Below are positions 34,559-46,391 of a DNA stretch of 64,000 bases, in pieces. The number at the start of each line of letters is the position of its first letter. Within the stretch, counting starts at the first letter, position 1. The position numbers and the translations under genes are program-made. This DNA is from Carnegiea gigantea (Eukaryota > Streptophyta > Magnoliopsida > Caryophyllales > Cactaceae): positions 22,914-86,913 of the forward strand of contig JAKOGI010002775.1 of assembly GCA_029747015.1 (NCBI GenBank), in the 5' to 3' direction. The notes under the pieces were generated by a model that was not told where the DNA came from, ran no database searches, and saw only the letters and a list, made by a program, of their open reading frames with translations.

Positions 34559-36488
34559 TGATGTATATCTCCTAGGGCAAGATCTTAATTCTGTGCCATT
34601 TTCTTAATTCTGTTATAAATGACAATTTATGGAGTTTTACTTAAACTTCAAAAGGCCTTGCAATCGATAAATGCTTAATTCAAAGCCAATAATTGGACAT
34701 GAAAGGCATAGATGGCTACCCTAAAGAGATTTGTTTCCAAGCACAAAACATGGTTTTTGTACTTTTGTTTTCCTCAACCTCTAGGAGGTTTAGATCCATT
34801 CTTTTGGGTGAGGATGTTAACCAACATCCTTAAATACCAAGCCATGGAATGAGATTCAGGTTAAACCTGGTTTAGCTGGGAGACTACAGGCCCCAAATTA
34901 CACCATTTCAGTTTAGTCCAGTTTTGACCCTACTGTAAGTTTTAAGTTGATTCATCAGTTTAAACTTAATTAAACTTTGATTTATTTACTAAGAGAGTTT
35001 ATTAACAGTCTAATAAACTTAATTATGCAATTAAATTAGTTTTAAATCAAGTACTTTTGTCCAAACTTTCAATGGACTCGAAATAGGAGGTCCCGGGTTC
35101 AGGCCAGCAACATACCCGGTTCTTGTGAGCTTGATTACTTAGGCCTATTTTATGTATAAGTCAAATATTTTGCCTTGGGCTTGAAGTTCAAGAGGTATCT
35201 TTCTAACAAAATAACTCTCAATGCATTTGGACATCATTTTCCTATCCAAATCAGTCTTTAAATCAAAACTGTGTAAACTGTCGGTTGAGATAGAATGAGT
35301 CTGGTTTGGTGTATTGCATTCCTTAGACTTATTTTGGGTTTAAGTCCGAAATTTTTGCATATATTGGATACCAGGATGTTATCTACCTGTTCTAATTAAT
35401 AAGTTCAAGTTAAGTCAAGTGGAAGTTGAAGAACTAGGTCATTTTTGCAAACTGTATAGGTTGGAACGTGGTTTAGGCCAGTATGAGTTTTCTGTCAGTT
35501 TGGACCATCAAATGAAGTTGTAAAGGTGTGATTCGACTTAGAGGGGTTACGATACATAAATAAATTTCCAACCATCTATGGCAATCCAAATCATGTCCAC
35601 ATTTTGCATGGGATATGTGTCGTCCAAACAATGCATGCATTCTGCCTGAATCTACCCAGTCGCACCTAATTGGTGCATTTGGGGGTTGATGTCTTTCCAG
35701 CCATCCAATTTTGTCCAATCAGCTTGATATGGTATTTAGAGGAGTCTTGCACACAATCATGGAGCAACCAATTGAAGAACCAATGAGGAACATGGAAGGA
35801 CAGCCAGAAACATCCCCATTGGTCAGCCATAAAGCAAAAGGGAAACTAGTCACTTCACCACTATTCTTCCACATGAGGGAAGCTACTCCCTTGTTTAACT
35901 ACATGCCTAATATCAAGTTAAGGTTTAAGTTTAATGGTTAACTAGACTCAAGGCTTGCAATTATTTAGGTTAAGAAAGCTTTAAACTTTGCTGTTTTGCA
36001 AAGCTAGATTTCAGTTTTGCTTAGCCGTTTTTAATCTAGGTTAAGAGGTTTCTGAACCTTTAAGAAACCTCCTAATATCTCCCTAGGTAGCTTGTACGTG
36101 CTCATAAAGGCTTTAGAAGCCTCACATTGTAATCGTCTTATTTTGTCATCTTGAATGAAATTACATTGAGCTTTGCTTCTTGTGAAAACTAAACACTTTA
36201 CTTGCTTATCTCTAATTAGGCCGATTAGAGCAGTGATAAAGTGAGTCTTAACTCTTAATTAGGTGGCATTTCTATATCCTCATTAAGGTTAAGGGCCCTA
36301 AGCTTGTTCTTGGTGGTGTTTTTGAATCCCTGAACAAGCTCAGTTTCTCACTAGATTAGTCTTTGGTGGTGATTTCTGCATCTAATGATTGGTTCAGTTC
36401 TAGCCTATATTACCCTTGTTTATAATATTTTTTGGTTTTAGCTTTTACTCTTGAATTGAGTTAAGCTTAACCCTTGAGAGGTACATCA
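34559..36488 (+). repeat. Array LTR 3
   Basis: 1,930 bp, TGATGT start and TACATCA end. It carries a forward ORF (35,711-35,941, 76 codons) and a minus-strand ORF (35,473-35,718) at the place where other LTRs show similar ones. Confidence 0.85.
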
Positions 36489-37049
36489 GTTTTGGTGTCA
36501 GAGCAAGTTCATCCTTGTGCCAAAAACCCACATATCCACACACTAAAAACACATTAAAAAAAAAAAAAATACAGAAAAACCAAATGCAAAAGTCAGCCCA
36601 AAATGCGCCATGTCTCAAAGGAAGTTAGTCAAGATCAAGCATGAACTTGACCTCCTTAGCATCAATATACATCTTTCTAGCTTCGAGATATATGACTTAA
36701 ACCTTAGGAAACAATAACTTCAAGATGACCTACTCTCCTTAAAACTTGATATGAAAAGGGAAGCTAAACAGCCCTTTGACTCAAAAGAAGTGGATCAACA
36801 TCAAGAAGGCAATGAGGTTAACTTCAACCTACCTCCTAAGTTCGATGAGTCTGAATATGAACAGGGATTAGCCGAGGAAGACGAAAAGAAGGAGGGTCGA
36901 GAAGAGAAGGGTGCTGATGAGTTGAAGCAAAAAGAGATCGAGTATGAGCTTTAACATAAATATGAGTCTTGAAACAAAGAGTTGGATTTTGAAAGGTGTC
37001 CTTATTCCCAACGAGAATTGCAGATAGTTCTTTTCCAACAAAGGGAGAA
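36489..37049 (+). pseudogene. Array internal domain 3
   Basis: 561 bp with primer site TGGTGTCAGAGC near 36,493 and ATG at 36,610. The frame has a stop near 36,717 and is then open from 36,751 to 36,954 through the acidic middle. Stops follow at about 36,952 and 36,970, where the first Cys of the conserved pair has also become a stop. Confidence 0.75.
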
Positions 37050-38982
37050 TAATGGATATCTCCTAAGGTAAGATCTTAATTCTGAGCCATTTTCTGAATT
37101 CGGTGATAAATGGCAATTTATAGAGCTTTACTTAAACTTCAAAAGGCCAAGAAATCAACAATGGCTCAATTCAAACCCTATAGTTGGATATGAAAGGCGT
37201 AGATGGCTGCCCTAAACAGTTTTACTTCCAAGCACAAAACACGGTTTTTGTGCTTTCATTTTCCTAAACCTCCAGGAGGTTTAAAGCCATTCTTTTAGGT
37301 TAGAATGTTAACTAACATCCTTAATTACCAAGCCATGCCAAGATATTCAAGTTAAACTAGGTTTAGCATGGAGATTACGGGACCTAAATTAAACCGTTTT
37401 AGTTTAGGCCATTTCTTGACCCGACTATAAGTTTTAAGTTGATACATCAGCTTAAACTTAATTTAACTTTTATTTATTTGCTATGAGAATTTATTGATAT
37501 TCTAATAAACTTAATTATGTAATTAAATCAGTTTTAATTTAAGTATTTTTGTCCCAACTTTCAATGAACTCGCAATAGAAGGTCCCGGGTTCAGGCCAGC
37601 AACATTCCCGGTTCTTATGAGCATAATTACTTAGGCCTCTTTAATGTATAACTGAAATATATTACTGTGGGTTTGAAGTTCAGGAAGTTATCTTTCCAAT
37701 AAAACAAGTTTCAATGCATTCGGACTTCATTTGCCCATCGAAGTTAGTCTTTAAATCCAAACTGTGTGAACCATCGGTTGAGACAGAATGAGTCCAGTTT
37801 GGTGTATTGCATTCCTTAGACTTCTTTTGGGTTTAAGTTTGAAATGTTTGCATATATTAGATCCCCAAGATGTTATCTACCTGTTCCAATTGATAAATTC
37901 AAGTTAATTTAAGTGGAAGTTGAAGAACCAAGTCATTTTCGCAAACTATGCAGGCTGGAATGTGGTTTAGGCCAATCTAAGTTTTCTATGGGTTTAGACC
38001 ATCAAATGAAGTCATAAATATCTGATTGCACTTGGAGGAGTTAGGAGATAACAATAAATTTCCAATCATATGTGGCAATCCAAACAATGCCTACGTTTTC
38101 CATGGGGCATGTGACATCCAAACAATGTCTGCATTCTGCCCGAATCTGCCTGGTTGCACCTAATCGGTGCATTTGGTGGTTGATATCTTTCTAGCCATCC
38201 AATCTTGTCCAAGCTGCCTAATATGGTAGTTAAAGGACTCTTGGACACAATCATGGAGCAACCAACTAAAGAACCAATGAGGAATAAGGAAGGATAGTTA
38301 GAAACCTTCCCACTAGTCAGCCGTTAAGCACAAGGGGAACTTGTCACTTTACTATTATTCTTCCACATGAATGGCAGCTGCTCCATTGCTTAATTGCATG
38401 CCTAATATTAGGTTTAAGTTTAAGTTTAATGGTTAACAAGATTCAAGGATTGTAATTAGCCAGATTAAGAAAGCTTTGTACTTTGTTATTTTGCTTAGCT
38501 AGATTTAAGTTTTGCTCATCCGTTTTAAAGCTAGGTTAAGAGGTTTCCTAAATTTGAAGAAACCTCCTAATGTCTCCCTAGGTAGCTTGCACGTGCTTAT
38601 AAATGCTTTAGAAGCCTCATCTTGTAATCAACTTTTTTTATCATCTTGAATGAAACTACATTGAGCTTTGCTCCTTGTGAAAACCAAACACTTTACTTAC
38701 TTATCTCTAATTAGGTCGATTAGAGTGGTGATTAAGTGAGTCTTAACTCTTGTTAGGTGGTGTTTTTGTATCCTAATTAAGGTTAAGGGCCCTAAGCTTG
38801 TTCTTGGTGGTGTTTTTGCTTCCTTGAACAAGCTTAGTTTCTCACTAGATTTATGTTTAGCAGTAATTTCTATATCCAATGATTAGTTCAGTTCTAGCCT
38901 ATATTACCCTTGATTGTAATCGTTTTGGGTTTTAACTTTCGCTCTTTAAATGAGTTAAGCTTAACCTTCAAGAGGCACATCA
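37050..38982 (+). repeat. Array LTR 4
   Basis: 1,933 bp; start mutated to TAATGG, end GGCACATCA. It has a 10-bp-stem hairpin form, CTAAACCTCC-A-GGAGGTTTA, near 37,265. Confidence 0.85.
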
Positions 38983-39512
38983 GTTTTGGCACCAGGGCAA
39001 GTTCATCCTTATGTATGAAACCCACGCATCCATACGCTAAAAACACAAAAAAAAACCAAATTATAAAAAAAAAACAAATACAAAAGTTAGCCCAAAAGGC
39101 GTAATGTCTTAAAGGAAGTTACTCAAGATCAAGCGTGAACCTGACTTCCTTAACATCAATATACATCTTTCTAGCTTCGAGATGTATAACTTAAACCTCC
39201 AGACACAACAACTTCAAGATGATCTACTCTCTTTAAAACTTGATATGAAAAGGGAAGCTGATCAGCCCTTTGACTAAAAAGAAGAGGATCAACATCAAGA
39301 AGGCAATGAGGTTAGCTTCGACCTACCTCCTAAGTTCGATGAGTCTAAAGATAAACAGGAGGAAATTTAGGAAGAGGAAAAGAAGAAGGGTCGAAAAGAG
39401 GAGGGAGTTGAAGAGTTGAAGCAAAAAGAGATTGAGTATGAGCTTCAATATGAATCCGAGTATTGTAACAAAGAGTTAGATTTTGAAAGGTATCCTTATT
39501 CTCAACAAGAAT

Positions 39513-42500
39513 AACACCAACAACACCTCCCAGTGTGGGTCCCGCTTTCGCGGGGTCTGGGGAGATCCAGATGTAGGCAGCCTTACCTCTAACGGCATCT
39601 CTGCCCGTAGAGAGGCTGATTCCACGAGACCCACAAAAATAAGATTTTTGTGCAAACATTTTGTAGAAGATGGCTTTTGAGAAAATATTAAAAGGAAAAA
39701 CAGGGGGTCGAAACTAACCAAACCATGGAACAATAAAGCAGAAGAACGGAACATACCTTAGCAGAGGTAGGCAAATGATGAGTAGAAGTGTACACTACCT
39801 GTAAATCCCGCGACAACACAGAAACCCACACCCAAACCTACCCTACTGCAACCGAAAGATAACTACAGGGCTGATTATCTGAGATCTAAAACCTTAATCC
39901 TATCCCGCCATAGTCTCCTATCCTGAGCCATGTCCTCCTTCAATCCTACAACTTTTAAGTCCTCTCTAATCACCTCATCCAAACTCTTCTTTGGTCGAGC
40001 TCTCCCGCTTTTACCTATGGGGGTGTTAATCCTCTCACAGCTCCTCACTGGGGCGTCCACACTCCTTTTCACATGGCCAAACCGTCTAAGTCTTGTTTCT
40101 CTCATCTTATCTTCGATGGGGGCCACTTTAACAAAGTCTCTTATCACTTCATTTCTAATTCTGTCCATTCCCGTATAACCACACATCCACCTAATCATCC
40201 TCAACTCTGCGACCATCAACCTTTGAACCTGAGTCTTTTTTATTGGCCAACACTCCGAACCATACAGTATAGCAGGTCTAACTACCGTACGATAAACTTT
40301 GCCTTTTAGTCGTACCGGCATCCTCTTATCACAAAGCACACCCATGGCCTGCTTTCATTTTTGCAAACCCACTTTTATGCGCTGGTTGATATCTTCGTCA
40401 ATCTCACCATTCTGCTGAACGATCGAGCCGAGGTATTTAAACTTCTCGACCTTTGGTATCAACAACCCATCAATGGTGACCTCTCCTCCCGCCTCTTCCC
40501 TTTCACTAAAACAGCAGTGCGGGTATTCAGTTTTTGATCTACTTACTCTAAAACCTGTAGACTTCAATGCATGCCTCCAACGCTCTAACTTGGCATTAAC
40601 TCCCTCTCTGGACTCGTCAATAAGAACAATGTCATTTGCGAATAACATACACCATGGTACCTCATTCTGAATCCCTTTTGTAAGCTCATCCATGATCAAA
40701 GTGAAAAGGAAAGGGCTTAAAACGGACCCCTGGTGAAGGCCTATACCAACGCAGAAGTCATCGGTAACCCCTCCTGGCATCCTAACCCTAGTTTTACCTT
40801 CCTCGTACATATCCTTAATAACTCGAATATACACCGGGGACACTCCTTTCTTTGCCAAGCATCTCCATACCACTTCGCGCGGAACTCGGTCATAGGCTTT
40901 TTCGAAATCGATGAACACCAAATGAAAGTCCACTTTTCTATCTCTGTATAATCCCATGAGCCTTCTAAGGAGCTAAATCGCCTCTGCGGTTGACCTGTCA
41001 GGTATAAAACCAAACTAGTTTTCTGAAATTGGAATATTCTTCTGCAACCTTCTCTCAATCACCCTCTCCCATAATTTCATCGTGCGACTGAGCAACTTTA
41101 TGCCCCTATAATTGTTACAGTCTTGAACATCTCCTTTGTTCTTGTACAGTGGGATGACCGTACTAAACCTCCAGTCTCTGAGCATCTTAGTTGTCCTAAG
41201 AATAACATTGAAAAGCTCTGTTAGCCACCCTAGGCCCTCTTCACCCAACCATTTCTACACTTCCACTGGTATTTGATCTGGTCCCTCTGCCTTCCCATTG
41301 GACATCTTCATTAGGGTCTCTTTAATCTCGTCCTTGCTAATCGGTTCACCCAGTTGAGGGTCATGAGCCGTCTCCCTACTCTCTCGTTCCCTACTTCGGG
41401 AAGCTTCCGTTACTTCACCGTTGAGGAGTTTGAAAAAGTATCTTTGCCATCTCCCCTTGATTACAGCATCCTCAGAGAGCACTTTACCATTTTCATCTTT
41501 GATACACCTCATGACACCCAAATACCTTGTTCTTCTTTCCCTAGCCTTCGCCAGTTTAAAGACTTCCTTTTCATCTTCCTTGGTCTCCAGTTTTCGATAT
41601 AACTTATCATAAGCCTTACTCTTAGCTACGGCAACAACTTTTTTGGCTACCTTTTTTGTTGCCTTATATCTACCTCTACTGGTCTCTTTCTCTTCATCTG
41701 TTTCACTATTCACGAAAGTCGTGTAAGCTTCCTTTTTCTCTTTGACTTTCTCCTTTACCTCCTCATTCCACCACCAGGCTTCCTTCATTTTGTTACCACC
41801 TCTCCTATACGTACCTAGGATTTCCTTAGCTGACTTTCGAATACAATCTGCCATTGCCTTCCATATCTTATCTGCATCCTCTACTTGCATCCAGGCTCCT
41901 ACTTTGGTGATTCTCTCTGATATTCTCATAGCGTTCTCCTTTGTAAGATTCCACCACTTAACTCCAGGGTCCCCAACACTTCTCTTCTTCCACTTTGAAC
42001 ATTTGAACGTCACATCCAATACTAGCAACCTATGTTGAGTTTCCAAATACTCACTAGGAATCACCTTACAATCCTTACAGAACCTCCGACTATCCACCCT
42101 AGTAAGAAAATAGTCAATTTGAGTCTTTCTGGAACCACTCTTAGAGGTCACTAAGTGGTCCTCCTTCTTCTTAAAAAGGGAGTTTACCACCAACAAATCA
42201 TAGGCAATGGCAAATTCCAGGACAGAAACACCACCATTATTTTTTTCCCTAAAACCAAAACCTCTGTGGGCTGTCTCATACTCGTATGCGTCTACACCAA
42301 TATGACCATTAAAGTCTCCTCCTATGAAAAGTTTTTCACTCCGGGGTACATCCTGAATTACCATGTCCAGCTCCTCCCAAAATTGCTTCTTGATATCGTC
42401 CGACAGTCCTATCTGCAGTGTGTAAACACTAACCACATTTAGGATTTCTGATCCCACCACAACCTTAATGGCCATAATTCAATCACTCTTACGCTTCACT

Positions 42501-43881
42501 TCAACAACAAAATCAATCAATTCTTACCAACCAGGATGCCAACTCCATTCTTCGCCCTGTTTGACCCTGAGTACCACAGTTTGTACCCATCTACTACTCT
42601 AGCTTTAGATCCCACCCATTTAGTCTCTTAAACACAGGCTATGCTAATCCTACATCTATACAAGGACTTAACTAATTCTATAGACTTACCAGTAAGTGAT
42701 CCAATATTGTAAGATGCCAAGCGCACCTTCCGGAAACCTGCCCCCCTCCCAACCCCAATTCCCCCTGGAGGACTGGCTGGAACTACTACATTGCTCGCCA
42801 CTTGCTTAAGCTACCCACACCCACTCCCAACAAATAAATAAATATAACTCTAAAGAAATATACTGTAATGATTGAATAAATAAATAAGGTAAATAGATAA
42901 ATAAATAAATAAATATATGATAGATAATACAACTAAGACTGCAAATAATAATAATATTAACAACAACAACCACAACAACAAATAATAATACTAAAATAAT
43001 AATGCTAATAACAACACCAAAATTAGTAGAGAAACACTAACAATTTCACTATTAGTAAAGGCTTCAAAATAGGTAAATAATAGCAACAGAATAAAAGATA
43101 TAGAGGCAATAATAAAATGGAGGCCAGTAATAAAGAAAGCAAGTAATAAAATAAGCAGCCAAAGTAGTACACACTAATTTAAAAGAACAAATTTACACAG
43201 AAAAGGAAAGGCTGGAGGATCTGCAGAGCTCCGAATAAAAAAACGAAGACTTGCTTTGCCTTTCTCAGTCCGAAAACAGAGACATGGGGGTAACCACCAA
43301 CGGCCAGCACCATGCTTCAACACAGAATGCTTCGTCAACTTCGAAGGCCGCTGGGGGCAAGGACTACTATCTACTGTGTTGGGAGTTGACTATTGTTGGA
43401 AGACCGTTACAGCAGAAGTCAAACACGACCAGGCGACTAGGTGTTTGGCCGCTACAAGTCTGGCCTATATTGGATGAAAGGATGCTACCTGGGATTTCTA
43501 ATGTGGCCGGGTGGATGTTGTAGCTTAGGGACGATCGGTTCATGGAAAAACACAACAACGCAGGCCAAAAAAAGGGGGCGCTAGAAACAGGAGAATGAAA
43601 GTTGGCTGGGGGTTAACTCACTGCCGACAATGAAGGTGTTGCCACCGATGCGCTGTCCAGTATCTAGTGCTTCAGTCCCCTCTGCCATGGTCTCCCTTGT
43701 GTAACGATCTTGATCTTCGTTGCAAAATTGGCTCTCTATACCCGACGACGACCGAGTTGTGTCTAGAGAAACTCGACTCAGTAAATCGAGTGTGAATGAG
43801 ATTGACCGATTCGGAAGACAAGAGAGAGAGGGAGAGAGAGGAGAAAGCAATTCGCAGAACATACATAATAAAAATGTTGTC
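39513..43881 (-). mobile_element. RTE-type non-LTR retrotransposon (LINE), near full length
   Basis: About 4.37 kb on the minus strand: a CT-rich 5' leader (about 43,881-43,600), a long A/AAT/AAC-rich part on the + strand (42,830-43,200), one endonuclease-RT ORF (about 42,735-39,875), and a 3' tail ending GGTGTTGTTGGTGTT with no long poly(A). A GTTG-rich 3' end and a single apurinic-type endonuclease plus RT ORF are typical of the RTE clade. The element sits in array internal domain 4. No clear target-site duplication is visible; a small target deletion is likelier. Confidence 0.85.
39875..42735 (-). pseudogene. RTE endonuclease-reverse transcriptase, few nonsense mutations
   Basis: The endonuclease begins at about 42,735 (ASYNIGSLTGKS) and shows ETKW, FIGGDFNGHIG, and SGSRKTQIDYFLTR, the usual EEP-fold residues of RTE nucleases. 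RT blocks are FGFIPDRST, FIDFEKAYDRVPREV (near 40,910), GLHQGSVLSPFLFTLIMDEL and the catalytic box. That box reads FANDIVL, not FADDIVL (40,645-40,660). The C-terminal part ends with LRRFGHVKRS and RRLWRDRIKVL. From about 42,475 to 39,875 a single frame is kept; it is interrupted by stops near 41,253, 41,013, 40,972 and 40,353. Further upstream are stops near 42,478 and 42,632 and a frameshift near 42,520. It is dead but younger-looking than the array. Confidence 0.9.
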
Positions 43882-43907
43882 AATTCCTTTCTAAGAAAGG
43901 GAGAATG

Positions 43908-45835
43908 ATGGATATCTCCTGGGCAAGATCTTACTTCTGAGCTATTTTCTGAATTCTATGACAAATGGCAATTTATAGAGTTTTACTTAAACTTTAAAAG
44001 GCCTAGCAATTGACAACGGCTCAATTTGAACCCTATGATTCGATATGAAGGGCGTACCAGGTCGCCTTAAACTGTTTTGGTTCCAAGCATGAAACACGTT
44101 TTTTGTGCTTTTGTTTTCCTAAGCCTCCAGGGATTTTAGAGCCATTCTTTTAGGTTAGAATGTTAATCAACATATTTAAATGCCAAGCTATGCAAAGAGA
44201 TTCAAGTCAAACTAGGTTTAACCTGGAGATTACTGGCCCTAAATTAAACCGTTTCAGTTTAGGCCATTTTTGACCTGACTGTAAGTTTTAAGTTGATTCA
44301 TCAGCTTAAACTTGATTTAGAATTTGATTTATTTGCTGAGAGAATTTATTGACATTGTAATAATCTTAATTATGCAATTAAATCAATTTTAAATTAAGTA
44401 TTTTTGTCCAAATTTTCAAAGGACTCCAAACAGAAGTTCCTGGGTTTAGGCCAGCAACATACGTGATTTTTCTGAGCTTAATTATTTAGGCCTCTTTGAG
44501 GTTTAAGTAAAATATTTTGCAATGGGTTTGAAGTTCAAGAAGTTATCCTTCCAAAAAAAAGAGTTTCAACTCATTTGGACTTCATTGTCCCATCCAAATC
44601 AGCCTTTAAATCCAAATTGTCTAAACCACCAGTTGAGATAGAATGAGTCCACTTTAGGGTATCGCATTCCTTGGACTTTGTTTTGGTTTAGGTTTGAAAT
44701 TCTTGCATATATTAGATCCCCAAGATGTTTGCTACCTGTTCGAATTGATAAATTTAGGTTATGTCAAGTGAAAGTTGAAGAACTAGGTCATTTTGTCAAA
44801 CTGTGCAAGCCAAAACCCGGTTTAGACTAGTATGAGTTCTCTGCGGGTTTGGACCCTCAAATGAAGTTATAAATGTGTGATACCACTAGAAGGATTTAGG
44901 AGACATCCAGACCTTTTCATCTATATCTGGCAATCCAAATCTTTCCTACGTTTTGCATGGGATATGTGGCGTCCAAACAATGCCTGCATTCTACCTGAAT
45001 CTGCCCGGTTACACCGAATTAGTGCATTTGGTGGTTGATGTCTTTCCAGCCATCGAATCTTGTCCAAGCAACTTTATATGGTAGTTACAGGAGTATTAGA
45101 CACAATCATGAAGCAACCAATAGAAGAACCAATAAGGAACAAGGAAGGATAGGCAAAAACATCCCCATTGGTCAGCCGTAAAGCAAAAAAGGAACCAGCC
45201 ACTTTACTACTCTTCCTCCACATGAGGGCAGCTACTCCGTTCCTTAATTACATGCCTAATATTAAGTTCACGTTTAAATTTACCCCTTAACTAGACTCAA
45301 GGATTGTAATTATTTTGATTAAGAAAGCTTTGTACTTAGCTATTTTGTTAAGCTAGATTTCAGGTTTGCTTAGACGTTTTTAAGCTAGGTTAAGAGGTTT
45401 CCTACCCTTGAAGAAACCTCCTAATCTCTTCCTAGGTAGCTTGTACATGCTTATAAAGGCTTTAGAATCCTCACTTTGCAATCAGCTTGTTTTATCATCT
45501 TGACTGAAATTATATGGAGCTTGGCTCCTTGTGGAAACCAAACACTTTACTTGCTTATCTCTAATTAGGCTGATTAGAGTGGTGATAAAGTGTGTATTAA
45601 CTCTTGATTAGGTGGTGTTTCTGTATCCTAATTAAGGTTAAGGCCCTAATCTTGTTCGTGGTGGTGTCTTTGTATCCTTGAACAAGCTTAGTTTCTCACT
45701 CGATTAGTCTTTGGTGGTGATTTCTGTATCTAATGATTAGTTTAGTTCTAGCCTATATTACCCTTGATTGTGATCTTTTTTGTTTTAGCTTTCACTTTGG
45801 AATTGACCTAAGCTTAACCCTTGAGAGGGACATCC
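43908..45835 (+). repeat. Array LTR 5
   Basis: 1,928 bp, TGATGG start, mutated CATCC end. The TATA box TTATAAAGGC at 45,451-45,460 lies about 380 bp before the LTR end. The inverted pair AGGTTTC...GAAACCT is present just before it. Confidence 0.85.
45451..45460 (+). promoter_or_regulatory. TATA box of array LTR (example copy)
   Basis: TTATAAAGGC, found at the same place in several array LTRs (for example 47,929 and 54,821). Its position implies U3 of about 1.5 kb and R-U5 of about 0.35 kb. Confidence 0.55.
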
Positions 45836-46391
45836 GTTTTAGTATTAGAGAAAGTTCATCCTTGTGCCTGAAACCCACGCATCCATACACTAAAAACATA
45901 AAAAAAGCCAAATGCAAAAAAACCAAATACAAAAGTTAGCCTAAAAGGTGCCACGTCTCGAAGGAAGTTGCTCAAGATCAAGCGTGAACTTGACTTCCTT
46001 AGCATCAATATACATCTCTCTAGCTTCAAGATATATGACTTGAACATCAAGGCACAACAACTTCAACATGATCTACTCTCCTTAAAACTTGATATGAAAC
46101 GGGAAGCTGAACAGCACTTTGACTCAAAAGAAGTGGATCAACATCAAGAAGGCAATTAGGTTAACTTCGACCTACCTCTGAAGTTTGATGAGTCTAAAGA
46201 TGAACCGGAGTAAATTAAGGAAGAAGAAAAGAAAGAGGGTTGGGAAGAGAAGGGTGCTGATGAGTTGAAGCAAAAAAAGATTGAGTATGAGCTGAACATG
46301 AATCTAGGTCTTCCAACAAAGTGTTGGATTTTGAAGGGCGTCCTTATTCTCAACAAGAATTGAGGACAATTTCTTTCTAACAAAGGGAGAA
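45836..46391 (+). pseudogene. Array internal domain 5
   Basis: Primer site decayed to TAGTATTAGAG; the ORF start ATG is lost (ACG at about 45,953). The frame is open 45,968-46,159 (FLSINIHLSSFKIYDLN ... HQEGN) and then broken. Confidence 0.75.

Larger units (their letters stand above)
38983..43907 (+). pseudogene. Array internal domain 4, split by a LINE
   Basis: Array sequence is present at 38,983-39,512 and 43,882-43,907; between them lies the LINE. The ATG at 39,104 is followed two codons later by a stop. The two halves rejoin at CAACAAGAAT / CAATTCCTTTC, about six bases short of the intact sequence in sister units, so the LINE insertion deleted a few target bases. Confidence 0.8.

Noticed and set aside
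35085..35110. TCCCGGGTTCAGGCC in array LTRs as a Pol III B box or SINE
   Set aside because: It resembles a tRNA T-arm, but no A box lies at the expected distance and no SINE tail follows; several LTR copies have lost the motif.
42830..43200. AAT/AAC-rich tract as the 3' end of a second LINE
   Set aside because: It lies upstream of the endonuclease frame and downstream of the CT-rich leader of the same LINE; no second RT or 3' signature adjoins it.
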